From a virus, in IMG/VR virus record IMGVR_UViG_3300046009_001040, positions 1 through 36,348 of that record: a DNA stretch of 36,348 bases. One strand, given 5' to 3'. The notes beneath the pieces are model-generated. The model saw nothing but the letters and a program-made list of their open reading frames with translations, was not told the origin of the DNA and searched no databases. A program made the position numbers and the translations under genes. Positions within the stretch are counted from its first letter, which is position 1, and every line of letters begins with the position of its first letter. Shown here piece by piece: positions 28,939-36,348 of this stretch.

Positions 28939-29630
28939 CAGAACGGTCTCCCCATCGGGCGAATTGAGGTTGTAGGCGCAAGCGAGGTGCCGCCGCCGAA
29001 TGGATTAGGGATTGCCCCAGACTGGATCTGGCCAAGATACTGGCCAACATCGCCAAACAGGTTTCCGAAGGCATTACCTCTGGCCAGGGCTGCACCGCCC
29101 TGAGCCTGGCCGATATTGCCATATAGGTTTCCGACATTGGCAGCCATGCTTGACCCAGCAGTTCCAACATTGCCGGCAGCGTTTTGCCCTGCCGTCGCCA
29201 GCCCACCAAGACGGTTATACTGCTGTTCAATCAGGCCAGACAGGATCTGCGGGCGGAACTGCGCCAGAGCCGATTGGATGTTGCCACCGCGCAGCCCGCC
29301 AGTGGCAGCCGCGCCCTGCATGATGGCGCTTTCACCTTGTTGGACCAGAGACTGAAACTCAGGACTCTGCTCCAATGCACTGATAGCCGTGCGCTGTGCG
29401 TCTGCCCCGCCAATGCCAAGAAGCGCAGCCTGCCGAGAAAGCGCGGTCGTGCCGGTTTCGACAAACGGTTTCATAAGAGCCTGGATGGCATCAAACTGGC
29501 GGCGCTGTTCAGCAATAGCTTTATCTGCGCCCTGCGTCGTGGCGCTGGCAGCCTTCTTGGCTGCGCTTGACTGTATCGCTGCACTGCCGAGAGAACTTGC
29601 GGCCATAAGGCCTGTTACTGGATCAGGCAT
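28938..29630 (-). CDS. DNA-ejection protein, P22 gp7-like
   Basis: 230 residues. The N-terminus MPDPVTGLMAASSLGSAAIQ and the block RRQFDAIQALMKPFVETGTTAL match the phage ejection-protein family of gp7 type. The C-terminal half is Gly/Ala/Asn-rich with repeats NVGNLYGNIG and NAFGNLFGDVGQYLG. First of three consecutive ejection genes. Small size and Gly-rich tail fit a protein that leaves the virion with the DNA. Confidence 0.8.
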   Translation of the reverse strand: MPDPVTGLMAASSLGSAAIQSSAAKKAASATTQGADKAIAEQRRQFDAIQALMKPFVETGTTALSRQAALLGIGGADAQRTAISALEQSPEFQSLVQQGESAIMQGAAATGGLRGGNIQSALAQFRPQILSGLIEQQYNRLGGLATAGQNAAGNVGTAGSSMAANVGNLYGNIGQAQGGAALARGNAFGNLFGDVGQYLGQIQSGAIPNPFGGGTSLAPTTSIRPMGRPF

Positions 29631-30141
29631 TGCCGAACTCCTTTAGATATTCGCCAAGCGTCTCGCCATACATCTGCATGACCACATGCGAAAAAGCGGT
29701 GGCGACCTCGACACCATGACAAAGCTGAACCGTCAGCAGGACCAGATCGTAATAGCCAGCCCGCCAGACGTAGGATCTCGCGTCAGCCTGCCCCATCCGC
29801 TCGGCCTTGTCCGATGCCTGCCACTTCAGAATGGCGACGGACAGCACAGGCAACAGCGCGGCCTTCTTGGCCTCAAAGAACGGGTTGGCGTGCAGCCCGA
29901 CCAGCGTGATCCAAATCACCTTGTCCAGATCCGCACGCTCCACCGTGTCGCCATCGGCTACATCGTCAAAAAGCTGGATGCACGACCAAACGTCCATGAG
30001 AAACTGCGTTGCCTCTGCGGGCAGCGCAAGCGTCTCAGAGAAATGTTCGATTAGTGCTTTATCCAACTCGCAGCCCTCGGTGCGGTGTGGCTGCTGGATG
30101 CCGTTGGTCTCAGCGTCGGCAGTATCGCGCAAATCCTTCAT
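29623..30141 (-). CDS. Helical protein between stabiliser and ejection genes
   Basis: 172 residues. Features include FLMDVWSCIQLFDDVADGDT and VIWITLVGLHANPFFEA, mostly helix with acidic patches and a C-terminal LGEYLKEFG. I have seen similar proteins at the same place in other podovirus-like phages, without function. P22 encodes head-completion protein gp14 near here with the same length, but I cannot support that identity. It overlaps the gp7-like gene by 8 nt. Confidence 0.75.
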   Translation of the reverse strand: MKDLRDTADAETNGIQQPHRTEGCELDKALIEHFSETLALPAEATQFLMDVWSCIQLFDDVADGDTVERADLDKVIWITLVGLHANPFFEAKKAALLPVLSVAILKWQASDKAERMGQADARSYVWRAGYYDLVLLTVQLCHGVEVATAFSHVVMQMYGETLGEYLKEFGNA

Positions 30142-30153
30142 TTTGCCAAGCCC

Positions 30154-30519
30154 TCAATCATCCCACGCCTGACAGGCGCGCAGGGCGGAACAGACAAACT
30201 CGAACTTCTTGCAGTATCCGCGACCACCGCCAGAGGCGTCATAGTCCGTCACCGGGATGCTTTCCATCATGGCCTGCATCATCGGATCAACGCAGAAGTA
30301 TTCGCAGTTGAGGCACATGCGACGGCGGGCTTCCTTCTCGTTCATGTCCCAAGCCTTTGCCAGCCCAGCCCAGAACGGCTTGTTCGCCTTGGGATCAAGC
30401 GACGGGTCTGCCGGGCCGAACTGCCAGCTATCAATCGCCACCTGCTTGTTCTTCTTGTTGTCGGCTGCGCTGGCGATCTTCATCTTCGGCAGGCCGTATT
30501 CCATTTCTTCATAGTCCAT
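30154..30519 (-). CDS. Six-cysteine protein, possible metal or Fe-S cluster, in virion region
   Basis: 121 residues. MCLNCEYFCVDP (C69, C72, C76) and GYCKKFEFVCSALRAC (C103, C110, C116) give six Cys in the second half, an arrangement suited to a zinc site or iron-sulphur cluster. The N-terminal half is polar (KNKQVAIDSWQFGPADPSLD). The ATG used overlaps the upstream stop as TAATG. A start eight codons earlier is possible but would overlap more. No name is known to me. Confidence 0.75.
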   Translation of the reverse strand: MDYEEMEYGLPKMKIASAADNKKNKQVAIDSWQFGPADPSLDPKANKPFWAGLAKAWDMNEKEARRRMCLNCEYFCVDPMMQAMMESIPVTDYDASGGGRGYCKKFEFVCSALRACQAWDD

Positions 30520-30854
30520 TAGGAGATCTCCCGACCTGAGCAACGAATTGTGAGCGACGTGGCGGCACTGGCCAGCGTCGAGACAAAGCCACCAGCCTCA
30601 AGCACCTGACCGACCAACTCAGGGCAGGTGTAGGTCTCGTCAGGCGCGATGGCGCGGGCGTCCAGGATCAAGTTGCTGGCCCCGGCTGTTCCCAGAACCG
30701 TCACAAGGTTGACCGACAGCGTGACGTTGTTGGCGCTGGTGTTCGTGACGGTGAACTTGTCGATGATAGCCTTGACCGCCGTGGCGGTGTATTGCGCGGT
30801 CTGCACAGCCTCGGCCTGCTTGGCCGGGATCAGAACCTTTGGTGTCACTGCCAT
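30519..30854 (-). CDS. Small beta-rich virion-type protein
   Basis: 111 residues. KVLIPAKQAEAVQTAQYTAT and then IDKFTVTNTSANNVTLSVNL look like a beta-sandwich of the kind found in phage capsid decoration or minor tail proteins. Rich in Val, Thr and Ala, with no motifs of enzymes. It lies between the 416-residue structural protein and the Cys-rich protein, in a coupled run. Confidence 0.75.
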   Translation of the reverse strand: MAVTPKVLIPAKQAEAVQTAQYTATAVKAIIDKFTVTNTSANNVTLSVNLVTVLGTAGASNLILDARAIAPDETYTCPELVGQVLEAGGFVSTLASAATSLTIRCSGREIS

Positions 30855-30864
30855 GTCGGCCTCC

Positions 30865-32115
30865 TTATTGCTGAACCTGCGTCACCGCCATCAATCCGGC
30901 GGGCGCGGCTGGGTAATCATTCGGCGCTGTGCCACCGGCTGCCACGGTAGACAGAGACACGTTTGTGCTGTCAGACATCCACCACAACTCGATATATTCG
31001 CCGGCATCTAGGCTGAAAAACTCGGCCATTGATAGGGGCGAGTATCCGTTGTTGATGTCCAGCGTGATGAGGCGCATGGAGTTCGACACATTGGTGCCGT
31101 TCTTTTTATACCAAAAGCGCACGGTCTTGGCACTGCTGCTTCCGCTCGAAATCTGCAACGTCAGATCGAACTGATACAGGCCAGAGTCAACGACTGTAAG
31201 CTGGGTGCCAGAAACGATGCTGATGCCGTTGGAAATGTCCGCGTTGTCCCACGTCACAGCATAAGCCGTGTTTGTCGCCGCTGGAGATACTGTAGTCGTC
31301 TTTGAAAACTCGCCATAATATTGCTGCTGTTCTATGGTCGGACGCACGAATATTTCGCCGTTGACCGCGTCCGATGCCAGAACAGCCGCGACCGGGATCA
31401 CGTTGTCGGGCGCGGTCGGCTTGGTCGCAGTAAGGCCGCCCGCCACTGTCGGGCTGGCATAGAGAATATCGCCGACCGAGAACGCGCTGGTGTCCATGCC
31501 GCGCACATGGCCCCAAACGGTGCAATAGCCGACCTCGCCGCTGTCGGGCAGATCATGCGTCAGAACGCCAAGGATGTAGAGCGACGACAGAGACCCGTCT
31601 GCCAGATATGGCGTGACCGAGATCACGTTGTTCGCGCCGACGCCGGCGAACCCGACTACCGTGCCGTTAGGGATCATGACGCCCGTCATGTTCTCGACGC
31701 GGGCATAATACTCCAGGCCGATCTGCTGGACCACGCCATATTCCATGCCGAGATCCGCAGTCTGATCCGCGTCGTTCCACGCCAGCCGACCGATCCGGCT
31801 CACATGCGGCGCGGCCCGGTTCAGATCCAGATAATCCGTGCGCAGCGAATTTTGCGCGTCAGACGTTGGCCCTTTGGCGATCAGATCTGCCAGCCTCTCA
31901 GCCGCCGTCGCGCTGGCCAAAGCCACCTCGGCTTTATTGTCAGCCGATCCTGTGGCGTAGCTGTTGTCGAGGATCAACTGCGTCAGCGCCGCTATCTCAT
32001 CAGGCGTCAACTGCCCAGCGACCTTGAACAGCCGCTCGATGGCGCGGATGGCGTCAGGGTCATTGCCGACAAAGGCGGCGATCTGGTTGCGGTTCAGCGG
32101 GGTCGGATCTGCCAT
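30865..32115 (-). CDS. Structural protein with C-terminal jelly-roll-like domain
   Basis: 416 residues. The N-terminal 90 residues are helical (MADPTPLNRNQIAAFVGNDP). The middle (about 130-260; NGTVVGFAGVG, LGVLTHDLP, GEIFVRPTI) is a beta domain found in other phage virion proteins. The C-terminal 140 residues (VDSGLYQFDLTLQISSGSS, then MRLITLDINNGYSPLSMAEF, then AGEYIELWWMSDS) have a TNF/C1q-like jelly-roll pattern, often used for receptor or carbohydrate contact. Possibly a head fibre or decoration protein. Overlaps the gp10-like gene as TGATG. Confidence 0.75.
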   Translation of the reverse strand: MADPTPLNRNQIAAFVGNDPDAIRAIERLFKVAGQLTPDEIAALTQLILDNSYATGSADNKAEVALASATAAERLADLIAKGPTSDAQNSLRTDYLDLNRAAPHVSRIGRLAWNDADQTADLGMEYGVVQQIGLEYYARVENMTGVMIPNGTVVGFAGVGANNVISVTPYLADGSLSSLYILGVLTHDLPDSGEVGYCTVWGHVRGMDTSAFSVGDILYASPTVAGGLTATKPTAPDNVIPVAAVLASDAVNGEIFVRPTIEQQQYYGEFSKTTTVSPAATNTAYAVTWDNADISNGISIVSGTQLTVVDSGLYQFDLTLQISSGSSSAKTVRFWYKKNGTNVSNSMRLITLDINNGYSPLSMAEFFSLDAGEYIELWWMSDSTNVSLSTVAAGGTAPNDYPAAPAGLMAVTQVQQ

Positions 32116-33515
32116 CAGAACGCCAGCGGTTCGACCCGCGCCTCCAGCCGTGCCATCGCAAGCTGCGCCTCGCTGGTGCCACGGAACTTCTGCAAACGCC
32201 AGTTGCGCATGGAACCCTGCTGAAGCCAGACCACCCGCTTGTTGTATTCGCCCAGCTTGCCCACGCGCGCCGGCTTCTCGACGCTGTATGTCAGCCCATC
32301 AAGCGAATACGATGTCCACACTGTCGGATCGGCTCCAGGCTGAACGCGGCCCGTCAGGCTGACAAGTTCCATCTCATGGAAGATCGCCCCGCGCCCTTCG
32401 TTGTAAACGATAGCCGTGCCGAACTCCCAGCCAATTGTCTCGCCCCAGTGCGTGGCAATGCTCTTGTCCAGATAGCCCACGTCGGTGTCAGCGGGCTTGC
32501 AGACGTTCCAGCGATCATAGGCCCAGACAGCATCGCACACAGCCCACCGACCGAGACCGACCAGCGACGTGCGCAGGAAGAACCAGACAGGCTGCCCGAC
32601 AGCCTGAGATCCTGCTGCATCAAACACGATGGTCTGGTCAGGCAGGTGGATGTCGAGGAACTGGTGCGCGCCCTCGGTGCGCTCCTGCATGAACGAGGTG
32701 GAAAGCTGGGCTTCGGTGTATCCGGCCAGGATCTCCTCAATCTCGCGCGTGGCGATCTTCGACACCGTGCCGTTGGCCCCGATGTAGATCGAGATGTTCT
32801 CGTTGGTGCCGCTGCCCATGAAGGCGATGTTCTCGCCAAAGACGCAGCAGGTGTGCGTGCCAAGCGTTCCCTTTTGCATCTGGGCGCCAGGGATGCGCTG
32901 GAACGGGAAGCCCGCCGTGCCGGTGTTGTCGAACACCTCGATGGTGTGGCGGTTCAGCGCGTAGATCTCGTTGCGCAGCTTCAGCAGTGCCTTCACCGGG
33001 TCAGGGTCAGCTTCGGATGATCCATACTTCAGCGGATCGACGGCAAAGGGGTTGTTCAATTCGGTGATGACGAGAAACTCGCCGTCAGTGGTCATGAAGT
33101 AGCCATCGACCCAGACTACCGTCAGAGCCGTGCCGAGATCCGGGTCAGTCACCTGCGCCAGCGTTGTGCCGTCGTAGAGATAGAGCCGCCCGCCCGACGT
33201 GACCGCCAGATAGTCAAAGCTGTAGGTGAACGTCACACGCCCACCGCTGCCCACGTCGCCGATCACTGTGACCGTGCCGTTCTGCGCAACAGTCACCAGC
33301 TTGGTTCCCATCACGCGGTACAGCACGCCGTTCCAATTCAGGCCGCCACGGTTCGAGCCTGGCCCGTCACCTGTTTTGACGATGCCCTCTGCCGGGCGAA
33401 GATAGCCCTCCGAGATGCCCGTGGATTTCGGCACAGGCACAAGGTTGACAGGATAGCCCGTCCGAAAGTCGGGCGTGCTGTCCGTGAATATCCCGCTCAG
33501 CAGAGGAATTTGCAT
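32115..33515 (-). CDS. Packaged-DNA stabilisation protein, P22 gp10-like
   Basis: 466 residues, against 472 in P22 gp10. The pattern GYPVNLVPVPKSTGISEGYL at the N-terminus, KTGDGPGSNRGG, then GSGRVTFTY-like GSGGRVTFTYSFDYLAVTSG, SATREIEEI-like IATREIEEILAGYTE, and YNKRVVWLQQGSMRNWRLQK at the C-terminus follow gp10 throughout. It closes the portal channel below gp4 and forms the tail tube. Stop and start overlap the neighbour as TAATG. Confidence 0.9.
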   Translation of the reverse strand: MQIPLLSGIFTDSTPDFRTGYPVNLVPVPKSTGISEGYLRPAEGIVKTGDGPGSNRGGLNWNGVLYRVMGTKLVTVAQNGTVTVIGDVGSGGRVTFTYSFDYLAVTSGGRLYLYDGTTLAQVTDPDLGTALTVVWVDGYFMTTDGEFLVITELNNPFAVDPLKYGSSEADPDPVKALLKLRNEIYALNRHTIEVFDNTGTAGFPFQRIPGAQMQKGTLGTHTCCVFGENIAFMGSGTNENISIYIGANGTVSKIATREIEEILAGYTEAQLSTSFMQERTEGAHQFLDIHLPDQTIVFDAAGSQAVGQPVWFFLRTSLVGLGRWAVCDAVWAYDRWNVCKPADTDVGYLDKSIATHWGETIGWEFGTAIVYNEGRGAIFHEMELVSLTGRVQPGADPTVWTSYSLDGLTYSVEKPARVGKLGEYNKRVVWLQQGSMRNWRLQKFRGTSEAQLAMARLEARVEPLAF

Positions 33516-33961
33516 TAGCCCACCCGGTACCAGGCGTTGGTTGCCGCATCGAAGCGCATGGTGAAGAAGGCGTTTGCCGCAGCCAAAGTGGTCGGTGCGC
33601 CGGTGACTGTGGTGCCGCCAGCCGAGACAGTCAGCGCGGTGACGATCTGCGTGCAGTTGACGCTCACCTCGTCCTTGTCCACAGGGGCCGATGGCAGCAC
33701 AATGGTGCCAGCCGCGAAGGTCGCCGTGGGCGTCAGCAGCAGCCAGGTGTCGCCCAGAGCGACAGTGACCGAAAACCCTGTGGCGCTCGGTGCCGCGTAC
33801 TGCGTTGTCAGCGATCCCGGCAGCGTCAGGTTGGCCTGCATGAACGACAGCAGCAGGCTCATCGAGGCCTTGCGCGTGTCGCCGTTATTCGTGGACCAGA
33901 CGGCGAGGAGATCGCCAAGCTGGATCGTGTCGAGCGAAGAAAGCTGGTTGATGTTGGTCAT
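33515..33961 (-). CDS. Small structural protein between gp4- and gp10-like genes
   Basis: 148 residues. LAVWSTNNGDTRKASMSLLL at the N-terminus, then beta-rich Thr/Val/Ala repeats (TATFAAGTIVLPSAP, VSVNCTQIVTALTV). Proteins with this 'NGDTRKAS' start are frequent in phage structural clusters. Perhaps a head fibre or knob. No specific role can be assigned. Confidence 0.75.
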   Translation of the reverse strand: MTNINQLSSLDTIQLGDLLAVWSTNNGDTRKASMSLLLSFMQANLTLPGSLTTQYAAPSATGFSVTVALGDTWLLLTPTATFAAGTIVLPSAPVDKDEVSVNCTQIVTALTVSAGGTTVTGAPTTLAAANAFFTMRFDAATNAWYRVG

Positions 33962-33965
33962 CGCG

Positions 33966-34451
33966 TCATTCCCATGTCAATGCGCTGTCCGGGCCAACCG
34001 TCAGCGGGTCAATCGGTTGACGCAGGAACGCGTCGTTGTAATAGCGCCAGCCCTTGTTGCCCTGGCCGCTCGGGATCGTCATATCGCCAAGCTGCATTTC
34101 AACCGGGAAGGTCGAGCGAGACAGAAGCGCCTTATAGGCAAGCTGCGCGTTGGCCTTCGTGTCGGGCGATACGGTCTTGCCGTATCCGGGCGCGATGCGA
34201 ACCGCCAGATTGAGGTGCATGGCTTCAAGCGCGTCATCGGGAACGCCGATGTCTTGGTTCAGATCGCTGGCAGCCGTCGAGGACGGCAGAGGATAGCGCA
34301 GGCGGATGCCCTTGCCGTTCCATGTTGCCATCATCGCGTCTAGGCGCTGCAACGCGCCCTCAAGCTGCTGCGGGGCCAGATCGTAGACATAGGCCGCAAG
34401 GCCGATCTCCTCGAATGCCCGGTTCACGATGTCGCGCTTGGTGTATGCCAT
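33966..34451 (-). CDS. Head-to-tail adaptor, P22 gp4-like
   Basis: 161 residues, against 166 in P22 gp4. The core RAFEEIGLA, then QQLEGALQRLDAMMATWNGK, then AMHLNLAVRIAPGYGK, matches the P22 tail accessory factor family, which forms the first ring under the portal. ATG overlaps the previous stop (TGATG). A GTG one codon upstream is less likely. Confidence 0.88.
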   Translation of the reverse strand: MAYTKRDIVNRAFEEIGLAAYVYDLAPQQLEGALQRLDAMMATWNGKGIRLRYPLPSSTAASDLNQDIGVPDDALEAMHLNLAVRIAPGYGKTVSPDTKANAQLAYKALLSRSTFPVEMQLGDMTIPSGQGNKGWRYYNDAFLRQPIDPLTVGPDSALTWE

Positions 34452-34678
34452 CACTCAACCTCAGATTTGCGAGTGCGGCCACGCTTCGGCTTGGCCTCGG
34501 CCTCGGGTTCAGGATCTTGCGAAGCACCGCTGGCGGCTGCGATAGCCTCGCGCACGGTGTAGTGCCAGCCCGCCTTGATGGTGGCTTCAATCTCGTCATC
34601 GTCCACGATGCACAGATCAAACGTCTCGCTTGCGCTGCGCTTGAACTTGCCGGGCGACTTGTAAAGCATGGTGGTCAT
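34451..34678 (-). CDS. Conserved small phage protein
   Basis: 75 residues. MLYKSPGKFKRSASETFDLC, then IVDDDEIEATIKAGWHYTVR, is a recurring phage pattern ('MLYKxPG...GW...'). The C-terminus is mixed charge (EPEAEAKPKRGRTRKSEVE). It lies between the Lys-rich protein and gp4, an arrangement seen in related phages. Function unknown. Confidence 0.8.
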   Translation of the reverse strand: MTTMLYKSPGKFKRSASETFDLCIVDDDEIEATIKAGWHYTVREAIAAASGASQDPEPEAEAKPKRGRTRKSEVE

Positions 34679-34845
34679 TTTTTCTTGCCTTTTGGTGCCT
34701 TCGACGGCTTGCCTGCTTTCATGGCGGCGGTGCGCGCGGTGTTCAGCGCAATGGCAATGGCCTGCTTGCGCGGCTTGCCCGATTTCTCTTCCATCGCGAT
34801 GTTCTTGCCGATGGATTTGCGGCTGTAACCTTTTGTCAGCGGCAT
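34675..34845 (-). CDS. 56-residue Lys-rich phage protein, DUF6496-like
   Basis: MPLTKGYSRKSIGKNIAMEE, then KPRKQAIAIALNTARTAAM, ending KGKKK. The 'SIGKNIxxExxxGKPxKQAxAIAL' pattern is that of a small basic family I recall as DUF6496. It is the first gene after the coat gene and overlaps its follower as ATGA. Probably DNA-associated. No role known. Confidence 0.82.
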   Translation of the reverse strand: MPLTKGYSRKSIGKNIAMEEKSGKPRKQAIAIALNTARTAAMKAGKPSKAPKGKKK

Positions 34846-34872
34846 GGTGCTATCCCATTGTCAAAGGTGAAA

Positions 34873-34894
34873 GGGGGCGAGTTTCCCCGCCCCC
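34873..34894 (-). terminator. Hairpin after the coat gene
   Basis: GGGGGCG and CGCCCCC pair around 8 nt on the minus strand, followed by only TTTCACC. The short U-tract suggests a partial terminator or a 3'-end stabiliser, which would raise coat transcript relative to downstream genes. Confidence 0.6.
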
Positions 34895-34906
34895 GATGCT
34901 ATCAGA

Positions 34907-36202
34907 TCAGGGAACCTGATTGAACAGCATGATGCCCGACATTTCAGGCTGTTTGTTCACAACACCGAAGAAGGTATCCATACGATACTTCGTGATGGCG
35001 GTGTTGATGTCGTAGAACTTCTGCATCACCAGTTCGATGCCCTGATCGGTGGTGCCACGCATCACGTCAACGCCAGCGTTGGTCGGGATTGCGTAACGGC
35101 CCGGCAGGATTTCCAGAGCGTCTTTCTGCCAGAACACGTTGATGTCGGCAGCGTCCACGTTCAGGATGGTGACGGTCGAACCGTTGGCCGGGGTGGCCGA
35201 GACGTTCTTGTATTGCAGTTCAGCATCGGTGCCGCCCTGAGCCGAGATGATCGGCGGGGAGATGACAACGGTGTTGTTGCCTGCGGTGCCGCCACCCGAG
35301 GTGATCGAGATGATGCGGAACGTCTTGGCTTGGCCAGTGTCGCCCTTGGTGATGTGGTGCAACGCGTTGACGCTTGCCAACTTGAAGCAGTCACCAACAC
35401 GCACAACAGCGCCGGCAGCCAACGTGATGTTGAGCGACTGGTAGCGGTTGTCCACGTTTGCGGTTTCACCCGTGCCTGCGGTCGAGGTCGCACGCGGGGT
35501 GTAGTACTGGTTCGCACCGTTGATGGTGATGTCACCGACCGGGGTGGTGTTCCCCAGGATGCGGTTGGCATAGTCCATCTTGTAGGTTTGGAAGCCAGCG
35601 ACTTCACCGACGAACGAACGCTCATAGGCGGTGGTCGGCTTGCCCGTCATGGTCTGACGGCCAGCGAGATCCGACGCCATGCCGTTATACGAGCGCGAAG
35701 ACAGCGCCAGATAACGGTCGAACATCTGCACGCCCTGCTCGTTGAACACGGCATCGCATTCAGCCACGTCCGAGTAACCGCCGGCAGAGCCGGAGCGGGT
35801 CACAACCATGGTGGACTGAGCAGCAGCCACGTTCATGATGGCGACGTTGATGTCCGAAGCAAGTTTCTGCTTTGCGGAGTCACCAAGGCGGCCTTCCTGA
35901 AGCTGGTCACGCAGTTCCAGAGCGTCCAGAGCAAACGGCACGGTCTTGTTGAAGCCGAGCGTTGCCGGGACAGCAAGCTGGGTGAAGTCAACGAACTGAG
36001 CCGAGATGTCGGTACGCGGTGCGCCGTTGATCGAGGTCGCAATGTAGGGCTGCGGACGCCAGATCACGTCGTTGGTGCGTTCCATCATCGAGCCGTCGGT
36101 GTTGTAAACCGACACGTTGCGCGACATTACCAGAGCGTCGTTGAAGCCCTCGAGGATGTTCTCGAACGCTACGCGCTCTTCTTTACTAAACGAGTTCGCC
36201 AT
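34907..36202 (-). CDS. Major capsid (coat) protein, P22 gp5-like
   Basis: 431 residues, against 430 in P22 gp5. Conserved positions can be followed: NDVIWRPQPY near the N-terminus, VDNRYQSLNITLAAG with GDCFKLASVNALHH in the middle, and TVTILNVDAADINVFWQKDA toward the C-terminus, all as in gp5. HK97-type fold with the extra insertion domain of P22. AAGGA lies about 9-10 nt before the ATG. On the circle the scaffold gene lies just upstream, 25 bp away, as in P22. Confidence 0.93.
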   Translation of the reverse strand: MANSFSKEERVAFENILEGFNDALVMSRNVSVYNTDGSMMERTNDVIWRPQPYIATSINGAPRTDISAQFVDFTQLAVPATLGFNKTVPFALDALELRDQLQEGRLGDSAKQKLASDINVAIMNVAAAQSTMVVTRSGSAGGYSDVAECDAVFNEQGVQMFDRYLALSSRSYNGMASDLAGRQTMTGKPTTAYERSFVGEVAGFQTYKMDYANRILGNTTPVGDITINGANQYYTPRATSTAGTGETANVDNRYQSLNITLAAGAVVRVGDCFKLASVNALHHITKGDTGQAKTFRIISITSGGGTAGNNTVVISPPIISAQGGTDAELQYKNVSATPANGSTVTILNVDAADINVFWQKDALEILPGRYAIPTNAGVDVMRGTTDQGIELVMQKFYDINTAITKYRMDTFFGVVNKQPEMSGIMLFNQVP

Positions 36203-36207
36203 TTTAG

Positions 36208-36348
36208 CGGTCCTTCATGTGTGGGGGTTAGCCCTTGGCCTTCTGCTTCTTATACTGGAAAACCTTGGAATAGTCGCCAGTCTTTTCTGCTTCAGACCGC
36301 AGGCGGTCTAGGGTGCTGTCAACCGCGCCAGACGGGCGGGCGGTGCCG
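36208..36348. repeat. Right copy of 141-bp exact terminal direct repeat
   Basis: Identical to bases 1-141. Removing one copy gives a 36,207-bp circle with intact scaffold and coat genes. Confidence 0.95.
36228..36348 (-). CDS. Scaffolding protein, 3' partial duplicate from circular overlap
   Basis: The last 39 codons and stop of the scaffold gene, a second reading of 21-141. It is truncated only by the contig end, is not a separate gene, and should be dropped when the circle is closed. Confidence 0.9.
   Translation of the reverse strand, partial: GTARPSGAVDSTLDRLRSEAEKTGDYSKVFQYKKQKAKG

Noticed and set aside
34873-34894. Strong intrinsic terminator after coat
   Set aside because: Stem is good but only three U follow, and the downstream genes must be expressed from the same strand. 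Kept only as a partial terminator or stabiliser.

Overview
The window is the complete genome of a tailed phage with a P22-type virion, given as a linearised circular contig. The first 141 bases are repeated exactly as the last 141, so the unique genome is 36,207 bp. The scaffold gene at the left end and the coat gene at the right end are neighbours on the circle. The bases are GC-rich by eye. Protein style (membrane-anchored small lysis genes, small Lys-rich virion proteins, GH19 endolysin) resembles phages of aquatic Alphaproteobacteria. That host guess is an inference with low certainty. I see no integrase, excisionase, CI-type repressor, RNA polymerase, DNA polymerase or tRNA, so the phage looks virulent and dependent on host transcription and host replicative polymerase.

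There are three transcription blocks. (1) Early leftward block, 13069 to 6270: a small helix-turn-helix protein, a nucleic-acid module (RuvC-like resolvase, RecE/Cas4-like exonuclease, DUF2815-type ssDNA-binding protein, primase-helicase), a dense CCTCACC repeat and palindrome that is a good origin candidate, and an N4/N6 methyltransferase. It ends at a UUCG-loop terminator near 6208. (2) Early rightward block, 13202 to 17469: about a dozen small genes plus a C5 cytosine methyltransferase, inside which two further genes lie in another reading frame. Blocks 1 and 2 diverge from a 132-bp control region in which one dyad covers both candidate -35 boxes. (3) Late leftward block, 6131 to 1 and then, through the circle, 36207 to 17626: small terminase, an ADP-ribosyltransferase-like protein, large terminase, portal, scaffold, coat, gp4-like adaptor, gp10-like stabiliser, three ejection proteins, split tailspike, lytic transglycosylase, a cassette of small membrane proteins and the endolysin.

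Blocks 2 and 3 converge at 17470-17625, which holds an 84-nt element able to form two competing stems. No stretch longer than 300 bases lacks a gene. The largest gaps (6132-6269, 7873-8034, 13070-13201, 17470-17625) each hold a recognisable structure.

The most interesting locus is 13885-15378. About 93% of the C5 methyltransferase gene is also read in the +1 frame: first as a 298-residue protein with three GWPTP repeats, then, after TGA-ATG, as an HNH endonuclease with a perfect Shine-Dalgarno sequence. The HNH segment appears to be a frame-neutral 468-bp insertion flanked by imperfect copies of the same coding segment, so it leaves the methyltransferase frame open through to motif X. Also notable are an ART-like effector inside the terminase operon, the origin-like repeat block, and a 17-codon leader overlapping the primase start.
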